Shown here: positions 44,303-55,200 of the stretch, in pieces
Layout of the letters: each line of letters begins with the position of its first letter
How positions within the stretch are numbered: the stretch's first letter is position 1
Assembly (NCBI GenBank): GCA_013368315.1
Contig: JAACJM010000108.1
Coordinates: 211,035 to 275,034 of the forward strand
Direction of reading: 5' to 3'
Length of the DNA stretch: 64,000 bases
Origin: Tetrapyrgos nigripes
Taxonomy: Eukaryota; Basidiomycota; Agaricomycetes; Agaricales; Campanellaceae
The notes under the pieces: model-generated
Told to the model about the DNA's origin: nothing
What the model saw: the letters and a program-made list of their open reading frames with translations, nothing else
Databases searched by the model: none
Program-made: the position numbers and the translations under genes

Positions 44303-47300
44303 TCAGCTGATATCTCTAGCTTGCTCCAGATTGTCAAGGTAAGCTAGTTCATCATTACACATATCAACTTGATTCTGTGACTCTCCATGAGAATCAAAAG
44401 CATCTCTAGCCTCTTCAAACTTTCTTCTAGCCTCTGAATATTGATGTTCATTCATAAAAATCAAGCCATACTCATACAAACACCATCCAGCATCATAAGA
44501 AATTCCAAGACTCTGGAATTTCAAAGTAGCATCTGCAAGTGCAAATTTTCCATCTTCGTAGAGTCCCTGCTTTCTGTAGGATACTCCCAGGTAATACATA
44601 CACTCTGCAACTTCAAATGGGTCCCCAATCTTTTCAAACTGAGCTTTAGCCATAAGTAGCACTGCAACAGCCTGAGTATAATTGGCCTGCTTGTCATGGA
44701 TCATGCCCAGGCTTCGTATACATTGAGCAGCTCCCTGCTGATCTCCAATCTGTTCAAACTGATCTTTGGCTGTAGTCAGCATCTCAGCAGCTGCAGTGTA
44801 TTTGCTTTGCATTTGATAGATATCTCCCAGGCTTCGCAGACACTTAGTCACTCCCAGCTGATCTCCAATTTGTTCAAACTGATCTTTGGCTGTAGTCAGC
44901 ATCTCAGCAGCTTCAGTGTATTTGCTTTGCATTCGATAGATTTCTCCCAGGCTTTGCAGAGACTGAGCAGCTCCCAGCTGATCTCCAATTTGTTCGAACT
45001 GATCTTTGGCTTTGGTCACCATCTCAGCAGCTTCAGTGTATTTGATTTGCATTCGATAGATTTCTCCCAGGTCTTGCAGAGACTGAGCAGCCCCCAGCTG
45101 ATCTCCAATTTGTTCAAACTGATCTTGGGCTTTGGTCAACATCTCAGTGGCTTCAGTGTATTTGCTTTGCATTTGATAGATTTCTCCTAGCCTTTGCAGA
45201 GACTGAGCAGCCCCCCACTGATCTCCAATTTGTTCAAACTGATCTTTGGCTCTGATCACCATCTCAGCAGCTTCAGTGTATTTGTCTTGCAATCGATAGA
45301 TGTCCCCCAGCTCTCCCATCACTGTTGCATGAGATTTAAGATCATTTTGCATACTCTGTTCCATTCCTTTGGCTTCCATCTCAGCTTCTTGCCACATAGC
45401 TAACCACTTTAGCATATACAACTTCTTGAATCTTATCTCAACTTTGTGTGTCTCATTGAGTCCAGGCCATTTATCAAGGATATTATTGAGAATATCCAGT
45501 GTCAATGGGTAAAACTTTGTGAAACCAGTAAGAATATACACAGCTTCAACATCAAGTGTCTTAGCAACAGAGTTGGCCTGCTCCTTGAGTATCTTTGTGA
45601 TATTTAGAATATGAGGTTGAATCTGCTCTTGCTTTTCCTGCATTGTGCCAGAAAGCTGTTTGAGCCAAGACACATAGAAGGATTCTAGCAGTGCAATTCC
45701 TCTCTGTATATTCTTGCCAGTCCCATTGATATATTCACGAATAGGAGCCAATACCTTGATGGTTTTGGTTTGACTGTAAACCAGAGAGTTTTCCAATAAT
45801 GTATTGATCAACTGGTCTGAGTCCTCCCATCCTGCTAACATCTCAGAAAGATTCTCCACCCAATCAGGCACTCCATCAGGCAGAAAACATATAGTTGCTA
45901 GAAGCTCAGCTTCATGTGGCTCCAGCAGATTGGTAGACAGTTCAATTGAGTAATTAACACTGGTTAATCTCCCCTCAGCCTTCCCCTGCTTGAGAATTTT
46001 TGTTTTGCCTTTTTGCCACATTCTTAGCAGTGATTTGGGTGGGAAGGCCACAGCCCTCTTTGCGATAAGGGTAATGGCAAGAGGAACACAGTCAAGCTCA
46101 TTTAATATTGTTTCAACAATATCATTTTCTTCTTCCAATTCTTTCTTGCCAGAAATTTCCATAAAAACCCTTTTAGCTGATTCAAGGGAGAGAGGAGGGA
46201 TTGTTTCTGACCCCAGTCTTTTCCAGTGAAGAGACGCTGGACCTTTTGATCCTCTCATTGTGATGACCATTGAAACCAGATCAAATGAAGCCAATTTTCC
46301 TAGAAGGTTTTCAATACCCATTGGATCATTGTTCCAGGGGGTCTCAAAGTTATCCAATATCAGTAAGATTGATTGAGTGTTGAACCTGAAATAATCTTCC
46401 AACTTTTTGTGTTGACTTTCACCCTGTCCAACCTCAATACCCAACCTCTGAATAAGTCCTTGAAGCAATAACTTTGCATCTGGCAGCACTTCACAAGGAA
46501 GAAAGTATGATGCTTTTCTGTATTTGGTCTTAACTTGTGGAGCATTGTTGATATGCAGAGCAATAGATGTTTTCCCAATTCCTCCTGCTCCAAGGACAGC
46601 CAGAAATGCTTGGCTATTGTTGACCAGGTGATCAACTCCTTCAGCCACTAATTCTTCTCTGCCAAAGAACACTAGAGACACTGTAGGAGTGACTCTCTCA
46701 AGGTCACTTTAAAGAATGAAAAACAATAAGCATCATTTTGGAAACAGGTTTTAAAGAAAACTTACTCATACGTAATATTAGATTGATCATGCGTCTTGGC
46801 AATGCTAGCCATCATCTCCTTGATGTCTCCCCTGATATATTCTTGGCCTTTTTTGAGATGTCCATGGCCTTCCAGAAGCTCTCTGGTGTCTCCTATGATA
46901 TCTTCCTGGCCTTGCAAAAGCTCTCCAGTGTTTTGCCAAATATTGACATTTGCTTTGGTCTGCGGTTCAGGAAGAAAATCAAAGAATACCTATTGATGAA
47001 AGAAGATTACTTACATTGAACATGTCTGTATAATCCTTGATCTTCCCTTTGCATTCCTTTATAATTTCTGCATCACTAGTCACATGAAACTTTGTTTTAC
47101 GGTTGCTAATTTTGACCAATTTGGTTTTGATGATACCCAAATCACTGCAACAAGCACGTTCCTTAGACACTAACTCATTGTAAAAAGATATCTCCTACCT
47201 TTCAAGTTTTTGCACATTTTTCATCAGGATCTCATTTTGCTTGACATTCCTTCCTCTCTCCATAATATCCTTGATCACATCCAGCAAATCTGTGATATCT

Positions 47301-47572
47301 CTTGCAATACTGATGCAGTCCTCTTTGTTTTTCTTCATTGTCTATTGCCAACTTGAGCAAAATTGAAGCAGCAAATGGAAAACCAAATCTACCTCTACAA
47401 TTTCAATGATCTTTATTGCTATTTCAGCAGCTCCCTCGAGGTGAGAAATCCCTGCTGCCTTTCCAACACTGGCAGCCAGTGATAGAGCAGTCTTCGCATG
47501 GCTCCAATCAAAACCAGAAGGAATTGCGTCCTTCTGTTTTGGCTTAGGTTGTCTGCTGAAGATGTTTGGCAT
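44303..47572 (-). CDS. NLR-type STAND protein A: N-terminal helical domain, NB-ARC, TPRs
   Basis: Five exons (47572-47393, 47341-47199, 47144-47015, 46989-46766, 46706-44303) splice in frame to 1,026 residues. Residues 1-160 are helical (AAEIAIKIIEIVE, then NKEDCISIARDITDLLDVI), resembling the MLKL/HeLo-type four-helix N-termini of basidiomycete NLRs. A repetitive linker follows (GELLQGQEDIIGDTRELLEG). The NB-ARC ATPase has Walker A GAGGIGKTS at ~265-273, Walker B LLILDNFE at ~340-347, an ITMRGS sensor and CVPLAITLIAKRA. The last ~320 residues are eight 40-residue TPRs, six nearly identical (KYTEAAEMLTTAKDQFEQIG). These proteins are thought to act in non-self recognition and programmed cell death. 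All splice phases agree and no defect is visible. Start is the ATG that opens the conserved exon 1; a 5' UTR intron is possible. Confidence 0.9.
44720..45320 (-). repeat. Tandem ~120 bp TPR-encoding repeats in NLR A
   Basis: Five to six consecutive 120 bp units are nearly identical at the DNA level, each containing the complement of GATCTTTGGCT and CAGCTGATCTCCAAT. High DNA identity between units indicates recent expansion or gene conversion. Confidence 0.9.
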
Positions 47573-48472
47573 ATTCAACAATAACGCTATATGGCTCGAG
47601 TCAGCACTGCGCAGAAACCCAGAATTCGTTTTATAGATCAAAACAACGTACCTTGTAGACGTTGTGGTGGTTCAGTTCTTCGCGGTGCAGAAAGTTTCCA
47701 GAGCGCGTGACTTGGATTTGATCACTTGCGCGAAACTCAAAGTTTTGAAACCGGCGCCGAGCCGGCTGCCGATTGCTTCTATTCAGTTGAGCTGATGGCG
47801 CCTTTGCCGTTGACGGCATCATTTTGAGTGGTAGTGTTATATAGTTGAAGATGCATGGCTTTCAAGACGCAATTCTGATGGACGTCGATGGTCTTTGCAG
47901 CTGTACGTACTATGTATGGATTGTTGAGTCGTCAAGGTAGTTCGACTTTGAGGTATGAGTTGAGTTGTTGAGACGTTACGACGGCTCCAATTGTTGGCCA
48001 GCCACCGACCTGTCGGACGCGGTTACTCCTCGATATTTCGCATTTCGTATTTATCTACCTGCTCAGTCGGACTCGTGAACGCCAAGTTGACTTGGAAAGA
48101 CCAAGGAAAGGCTGTTCCGTGTCGTTCCGTAGATATCAACAAACAAGAGTCGGAGTGAGGCTCTCGAGCTCGACTTTGACGACGATTCAAGGCTTTTTTT
48201 TTGGTGGTTAGTACAAAGACATATTACACATTCTCGCAAAAACCAAGTACTATTCTAGGTATATGCGTAGGGATACAAACAGGTACAATAGAAGAAAGAC
48301 TACTGATAACTATTTGATGCAGACTAAACCATTTATTAACTTGGGGACCCATTAACGGTCACATTGAGGTTAAAATTCGAAATCATCTCCCATCCGAGTC
48401 ATTCTCCGAATCATAATGATAATCGTCAAAACCAGCGTCGATGGGCATATTTTTATCATCCCTCAGAGCCTT
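47573..48472. other. Upstream region of NLR A; no further gene
   Basis: Contains the probable promoter and 5' UTR of NLR A. An ATG-started frame at 47822-47631 ends near a GTACGT donor, but its phase does not fit the next exon, so it is at best a 5' UTR segment. The rest, up to the end of the Pol X remnant, shows nothing recognisable. Confidence 0.5.
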
Positions 48473-49615
48473 TCAATGCGCCTTTGAATTTCCAATTCCG
48501 CTCCCACTTGCCTCTACTTTCACCTCTACGCTCGAGCTCAAGGTCATACCTCGCTGGCCCCTCACAGGTTCAATATCCACACTCAGATTCCTCACTCTCT
48601 CGTGCGGTTCCTGCCATTTCACCTTCAAGTACTCGAAGATAGCTTGTTCGGTTTTGGCTGCGACTAGGATACCTGTTGGATAGGGTTGAAAGCGTCATGT
48701 CAGTAATCAATCCAAATGAATCAAAAATCCGAGTCACCCAAACACACAGGAGGCAACGAGGAGGAGAAGGATGTCGAAAGAACCCGTCGTCGCAGGAAGT
48801 GAAACTCACCATCATCCAACTTTTGTATTCAACTTTTTTCCGTCTTGGGATCCCGAATGACCTTTTCGTAGAGTTACTTTTGATTGAGCAAGCAGCCCAT
48901 AGGTCGAGCTTTGAGGTGGATTGAACGATTAAACTGGCCGGTCATCAATTGGTATAACACGTATGGTACCGAGTGATAAACCAAAAGCTAGACTCACCAA
49001 ATCATCTCCCCAGAGTAAAGTACACATACTGGTTAGCAAAACATGGCGCAAACGTCAAACGTCAACGCGCGGGCGAGCGTTGAGTGTTGGGTGGAGGGGC
49101 AGAGGAGTAGAGGAGAGTAAGATCATCAGTAAGCCACTGCTGACTCATATATGAGCTAAGAGTGAGCATTCACCGTACAATACAACAACGCTGCTCCTCC
49201 TCTTCCAAGGCGTACACAGAAATTTGATTCTCCTTTTCGCTCCAGGAAGATTGGGTAAGTGACATAATCTACGATATATCGCTTCCTCGTCGTCATAGTC
49301 CACGGGCAGAGCGATATCTTCAGTCAAGATGTTGGCTTGGGAGAGTTTTTTGGGGGGGCGTTTGAGGATTCCTGTTGATATGTAGGATTAGTCGATAGGA
49401 ATGTAGAAGTGAGAAAGCCAAACTGAAGAAATGCAACCACACACCTTGATGGGTTCTACCATCTGCAGTATCTCTAGTGATTGGAATACCGATGTCACTG
49501 TTGTATACATTGAGAACATAAGCTTGACGCGGCGTGCTCAAGTGCTCACCTCCAATAACTACCCATAATGTCCACGAACAAATTTGGGTTGAGGGACAGA
49601 GCTGTTCGAAGTGGA
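48473..49615 (-). pseudogene. Family X DNA polymerase (Pol lambda/mu/POL4-like), 5'-truncated pseudogene
   Basis: Consecutive minus-strand pieces match the palm and thumb of a family X repair polymerase. They include LSLNPNLFVDIMGSYWR (~49600-49550), TRDTADGRTHQG, the segment ILTEDIALPVDYDDEEAIYR (~49330-49270), RRIKFLCTPW, GAALLY, FNRSIHLKARPMGCLLNQ (~48920-48860), LYEKVIRDPKT, and a C-terminal ILVAAKTEQAIFEYLKVKW. Introns are still visible. The reading frame is broken by a TAA after LLNQK, by a shift in the poly-A run near 48815, and by another shift before GAALLY. The BRCT and 8-kDa regions are missing, because the CCC1 region begins upstream. The enzyme would have worked in non-homologous end joining or gap repair; this copy is dead. 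Confidence 0.8.
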
Positions 49616-50015
49616 GCAGTTAGTACGAAAGACTTCAGGACGTTGATGTCATTTGCCGCGGTAATGACAGCCTGGTGGCCACTGATTTGCTTCTTCCTCA
49701 TCGACGTCGCCGTCACGTCACTGTCAGCAGCGTGCTTACCTATTAACTTACAAAAGTCTCGAGTCTCTTCACCATGACACCAGCCTCGCTGACTTCACGG
49801 ACACCTTGTGCGGCACTACCACCGACCTCGTCAACTTCAACCAGAGCCGATCTTACTGTGAACGACATCACCAACACACACGCACCTAGCGTACCCATTC
49901 GCCGTCCCAACAAACCCAACAATCCAAACGTGGCACCCCCCCTATCGAAACTCTATCGCGGCCGACTCGGAAACAACACCACTCACAGCGAAATACGCAA
50001 GAAACTCGAGAGTAG
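49616..50015. other. Gap between the Pol X remnant and CCC1; possible N-terminal coding
   Basis: A plus-strand frame from ATG 49774 runs 85 codons (rich in Thr, Pro and Asn) and stops at 50031, overlapping the first CCC1 exon in another frame. It could be an original CCC1 N-terminus separated by an indel, or non-coding. No other feature is seen. Confidence 0.35.
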
Positions 50016-51098
50016 ATGGGATTTGTTGTAAAGAGCAGAAGGCAGACATTGGTTGATCTGGATGTTGTTAGGGATGTGTGAGTCGCTTTTTTGCCCTCCT
50101 CCATTCTGGCCGTTTTCGAAACCCTTACTCACCTGCCTCTTACCAGCATCATCAGCCTCTGCGACGGCCTTACTGTCTCCTTTGCCCTAATTGCTGGCCT
50201 CTCCTCCCGCCTCGTCGTCCTTGGCGGTGTAGCCATACTCATCACTGGAGCCATATCCATGGGTATAGGCGGATTCCTCGCTTCTTAAGCTGAGCACGAT
50301 CATTACCGGTATTTGAAAAACCACATAGCGGCTTGGGTAATCAGAAGTTGTGCTGGCGAGATGCTTGGGCCTGTGGGCGTTGATGAGGGGACTTGTAGGG
50401 CTGTTGCTAAGGCGTTGAGGTGGAGTAAGGATGTGGGTTTGACGGCGTTTTTGCTCAAGTTTGGGCAGGGGTTGGGTTGGTGTTTCTTCGTTGTTTTCCC
50501 TCTCCTTGTTACTAATCCTCTTTTCCGTTCGCAAGAAGTCCCCACCTCCCGCCTCTACATCTCTGCCTTCACCATCGGACTCGGATACCTCATTGGTGGA
50601 CTTGTCCCGCTGTTCCCATACTTCTTCATACCTCAAGCTTCGACGGTGTTGATTTACTCGCGTGTGGTGATGGGAGTGGTGCTGTTGGTGTTTGGTGCGA
50701 TTAAGGCTCAGGTAAGCGATCGGTATTTCTACTCTACTCTACTCCACTTACCGGTCCTCGTCTTGGTGCCTTTTTGTGTTTGTTGGGCCTTCGTTTTCTT
50801 CCCCTCTTTGCTTCCCCCTACCCTTTCTCATCTTTCCCGCCTTTATCTTGTTTATTCTCTATCCCCCCGCCCCCTTCCTGCCAAACCTTCATCTAACACT
50901 CACACTTCCACGCAAACTCAAACCCAAACCAACCGCTAACTCAACTTCAAACAGGTTACCGGAGCATACACATCCAACTCTACCCTCGGCGTCTGGAAAG
51001 GTATCGTTTGGGGTGCAGTGTCGACTCTACTCGTTGGTGGGTTAGCAGCTGGAGCAGCGCTTGGGATTGTAAAGGCTTTGGAGGGGGGTGGGGAGTAG
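50016..51098 (+). pseudogene. CCC1: CCC1/VIT-family vacuolar iron/manganese transporter with premature stop
   Basis: Exons 50016-50077, 50147-50475, 50536-50711 and 50955-51098 encode the CCC1 fold: VRDVIISLCDGLTVSFALIAGLSS (spanning intron 1), GAISMGIGGFLAS, HIAAWVIRSCAGEM, AFLLKFGQGLE, PTSRLYISAFTIGLGYLIGG, and a last helix pair ending GIVKALEGGGE. Five hydrophobic segments and the metal-binding region fit the family, which moves cytosolic Fe2+/Mn2+ into the vacuole. A TAA at 50286-50288 interrupts the conserved GFLAS-(Q)-AEHDHY stretch where a Gln codon is expected, so one C-to-T change truncates it. The MULE sits directly after the stop codon. Start at 50016 is the first ATG in phase; an upstream start is possible. 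Confidence 0.85.
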
Positions 51099-51106
51099 AT
51101 GTTTGG
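51095..51106. repeat. Left 12 bp target-site duplication of the MULE
   Basis: GTAGATGTTTGG, identical to 59206-59217. It includes the CCC1 stop codon TAG. Confidence 0.85.
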
Positions 51107-51756
51107 TATAGGTAAATCTGCGGGTACCCCCTGCGGGGCTGCGGGTACGGCCCAGGTACCAGTAATCATTTGAGTTCACCAATGTATGACATACATACGA
51201 GCATTTGTAACATAGTAGAGAGGCGTAAAAGTGTACATAAAGCTTGTAAATGGACTTCAACGAAGTGTAGTGAAACTCAAATGTACATGGATAAGCACAG
51301 CCACTTACTCCCATTCACATTAGAGTCTCATTGATAACTCAAGTATTTCTCCACAAAACAGCCTGGATATTATTGCTAAAAGCCTATTGCATGCAGTAGA
51401 GACTATTTTCATTCTTTGCATGCCAATATTCTATGAGTTATGTACCAAAATTACCCTTAGACTCGAAATGAAGCCTGCACATGAATAAAACTCTTCATAA
51501 TTCGCATTGTAAATGCAGTCTACTCATTCTAATACATCACTGAGCTAATGTTTCAAGTGTTTACTAAGGCAATTTGTAGATCCAATTCCTAGAAAAGTCG
51601 AGATCAATGTGAATTTAGCCTAAGATTTAGTAGAATTTATGATAGAAATTCATTTCTACACATTGAATATGTCAAGGTACTGGCTATTAGTACAGGAGCT
51701 ACAGCATTCCTTATTTTCAATCCATTAGAAGTGATTTAGATGTTGTGTGGATGCTG

Positions 51757-51885
51757 GTAATGCACCCGCATGGTACCCGCATGGTACCCGCAGTGGCTGT
51801 GCACATGCGGGTACCCATGCGGGCACCATGCGGGCACCATGCGGGTACCATGCGGGCACCTATGCGGGTACCTAGCGGATACTGT
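51757..51885. repeat. Subterminal GCGGGTACC array, left side of the MULE
   Basis: About ten degenerate copies of ATGCGGGTACC/GGTACCCGCAT in both orientations, with a shorter cluster at 51117-51165. Likely transposase-binding sites. Confidence 0.75.
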
Positions 51886-52233
51886 GTTTCTCGCCTTTAT
51901 GTTGTATGAGAGTCCGTTGGAAGGAACTAATGGTATTTGCACATATATACTACTGTCCTGGCATGAACGAAAGTTCAGTCTTTCTGACAAAAAAAAAATC
52001 CAAAAAAATCTGAAAAAAATAGAAAATGTCAAATCTGGCCTTAGCTTCTTTTGGCTGTGATGTGTGACTGAACTCTTATTCATGCTGAGACAGTAACCTG
52101 CCTGCTGTAGTAATATTCAGTATCATTCTCATGGATCTCATGATCAAAATTTCAGCAGGCTGATAACAAGGACTCTGTATCTACATTTATGACTCTGAAC
52201 TACTTAGTATGCCTCCCAGATCAGTATTCTAAA

Positions 52234-55200
52234 TTATTGTTTCCTTTGTTTCTTGGATTTTTTATTATTCTCTGTCTCCTCAGTCTCTTTTGTTTGATCT
52301 GCCACCCGCTTAGATCTACGCAACTGTGCATTCTCCTGGACTGTCTGCAATGTCTTAACTACTTTCTCTTTAGCAAGGTCAGGCCTTTCAGCTGTAAGTC
52401 CAGCTTCTTGTAAAGCCTTTTTACTACGTTCTGCTGCTTGTTCCTTGGTCAATGGCCTTGGTTTTGGCCGTGGAGGTGCATGGTTCTGCTTCTCTGCCTC
52501 CTTCTCCCTTACCTTCTGCTCCATCTTCTCTCTTTCAGCTTTACAAAATTCACTCTCCTAAACCACAGTTAGCAAGAACAATATTTAATAACGCCAAGAT
52601 AATACTGCACCTCAAGGTCAGATTCTGTAGCAACACGCAGATCTGGATCATTTTTCTCTGGACCATCATAAGGCCACCACAAATCCTCAGGAGGACCAAC
52701 ATCCAGGCCCCATTGTTCGCTTCCTGCCACACCAGCCTTCTGTGATCTATCAAACATGACTTTTTCCAGAATTTGGAGAGCCTCTCTATCAACATCTGCC
52801 TTCAATCTCTTCATTTTGCCATCCACAGTCTTCCCACTAAAATCAACCAATCGTTGCCATGCTTGGTGGAGAACTGACTGCTCTCTCTCCAGCTCTGACA
52901 ACCCTGCTTCAATACATCCCAAGAAAGTCTCACAGTGACAGTGAGCCAAAAAGAGAGTTCGTGCATGTGCAATGCATAGTTCAAAGTCTTTAGGTGGGGC
53001 TGATAAAAATGACTGCACATTGATGTGGAGCCAGTTCAAAATGCGAGCCTGATCATCTGTTGTGATCCCACCAGTAAAGTATGCAGGACAAGGACGTCTA
53101 AACAGTGTAACTGCTGTCATGTATTGGTGGTTTCTAAAAATTGCATATCCAGGATTACCTTCATTCAGGTACAAGGCAAGGGCTGGAACACTTGACACAG
53201 AAAGTGCAGAAAATTCAGAATTGATGGTATGATGCAAAATTTTTTGCAGCATAGCCTTGTGCTTGTACAGAGCGCGGTCTACTTCTGTGTTGTACTGATA
53301 TACTTGCCAATCAGAGGCAATATCTGCTGGATCACGCTCCTCATGTGTTCGGATGAACCTGCCCAACTGTTTAAATAATCAGTATGAAAAAAGATCTTAA
53401 AGTACTAGATTTTTTATACCCTGATTGATCGCCGACCCTCACGATCACCATACAATCCATCAACCAGCCTTTTCACAGAAATATTCTCCAAGACCTTGTT
53501 AGCGTTCTCATGCTTAATACCTCGCCACATTTTGATTGTCCATTTGCCTTTTTCCTGATGAAGAAGTCGGCCAGGATAATAAAACAATGTGTTGGCATCC
53601 ATCTGAACCAAGACAGTGCAGCCAGCACTATCACAAATTAGTCAAATGGAAGAACTGACAATGCAACACTACTTACTAGAGACGCTTAGCAACATTAGCC
53701 CGCAATTGAACACCTTGCTTCAGACTTTCTATGATTTGTGAGCTTGAAGTATCTAACATTGATGCAGGATCACAGACATGGCATAGAAATTCCCCTTTGA
53801 TTGTTGGTTCCATGCGGTTGACAAGGCAGGCCAAATGTGACCATCTGTGACATTTATCACATTGGACAGTGACCTGTTTGATGAGCTCACGATGGCCATC
53901 ATTCTCAACACCACATCGACAAAGAATGGGAAGGGGTGTTGAAGGTGGTGGGGAACTTGAGGGAATTGTCCGAAGAGGTGTAGTTGGAGATGGGCCTGGG
54001 GAAGGTGAGTAGGAGTGTGCTGGTTCAGGTTTAACCACTTGTCTGGAGTCAGAGTGGGTTTGTTGATACTCTGTGATAGAGATGTGTGGTTTCCAGTTCA
54101 CTGTTTCCTCTCTGGTCATTTCTCTATATCCTGGCTTTGTCAGAGTGGTTGATCTGGTCCCATCCAACTGCAGGTCCAGCTTCTGGAGGGCTATCTTCAC
54201 ACAATCTTCATGGAATTTTTCCTGTGCTACAATGCCACCTTTGAGGCTATAGACAGCACAGACTGTTTGGTAACCATCAGGCTGGTATCCTGTTGTTCCA
54301 GCAAGTAAATCTCCAATCTTCCCTTTCACAAGCTGACTGTAACCCATATTCTCCATTCCATCATATGAAAACACTGCTGATTGCCCACCTGTTGTTGGGA
54401 TCAATGTAACACACCGAAAGTGTGCTTTGTTTGTGAACATGCGTGCCACAAGTTTGTATACCACTCCATCTCTTGAACCTGAGGCTTTTGAGCCTGGGTA
54501 TAGTTCACGAGGGAAATCCCAATCTGGTTGATTGCCTTTTTCATCCATACCTGGTCGGATGATGAGTACAGATGGTATCCAGCTAATAAACTCCATTTTC
54601 TGGCACTGCCCATTGCAATAGATGTCTGGATCATTGGTGCCCTCCTTTGTGTGGCATCTCCAGCAACCCTGGATTTCCTGTGGAACCTCCATTGAGGATA
54701 GGTTGAAAATTGACTGGAACCAGTTCTCAATCTTCCCCCCAAACAGTTGGAGATATCTTGCTGCTGGCTCTTGCCAGGTGGAAGATGTGGTCCAAGGACT
54801 CTCAACTTGGTAATGGCCTTCACTGCAGCTTGAGAGCCTTTGTACTACAGGAAGAAAGAACTTAACAGCTTCTGGATTGACTGGTCCACCTCGTGGGCGA
54901 ATGAGATAATATAGCCAATACTGTAAATAATCAGTTGCCATGCTTGATAAATTGCACTATCCTTGACTTACTAGTGCAGAATGATATTCATGTTCCTGTG
55001 TTCATAAGCAATCAATATCTCTGATTTGTACTGTGATCAGAGTAAAACTGAATTACCATAGCATATGAGTTCTCTGCTATTGACAAGCAAAATGGAAGGC
55101 CTGCAAGGACATGTTTGAATGTATCACGTATGTTTTGAAGGATAACTGATTTTCCAGCTTTAGAGCCTGGAAAAGTGGAAAGAGGCCAAGCTCTGCGGTT

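Noticed and set aside
44441..45403. Long plus-strand frames (up to 164 codons) opposite the NLR TPRs
   Set aside because: The 120 bp periodicity of the repeats, a multiple of three, keeps the antisense strand open without implying a gene. The same occurs at 61508-62188.
49774..50031. 85-codon frame considered as CCC1 exon 1
   Set aside because: Its phase does not match the exon at 50016-50077 and no donor site joins them; retained only as a possibility.
51757..51885. Repeat array considered as a CRISPR-like or telomeric array
   Set aside because: Units are 9-11 bp, degenerate, in both orientations and without uniform spacers, at the ends of a transposon in a eukaryote.
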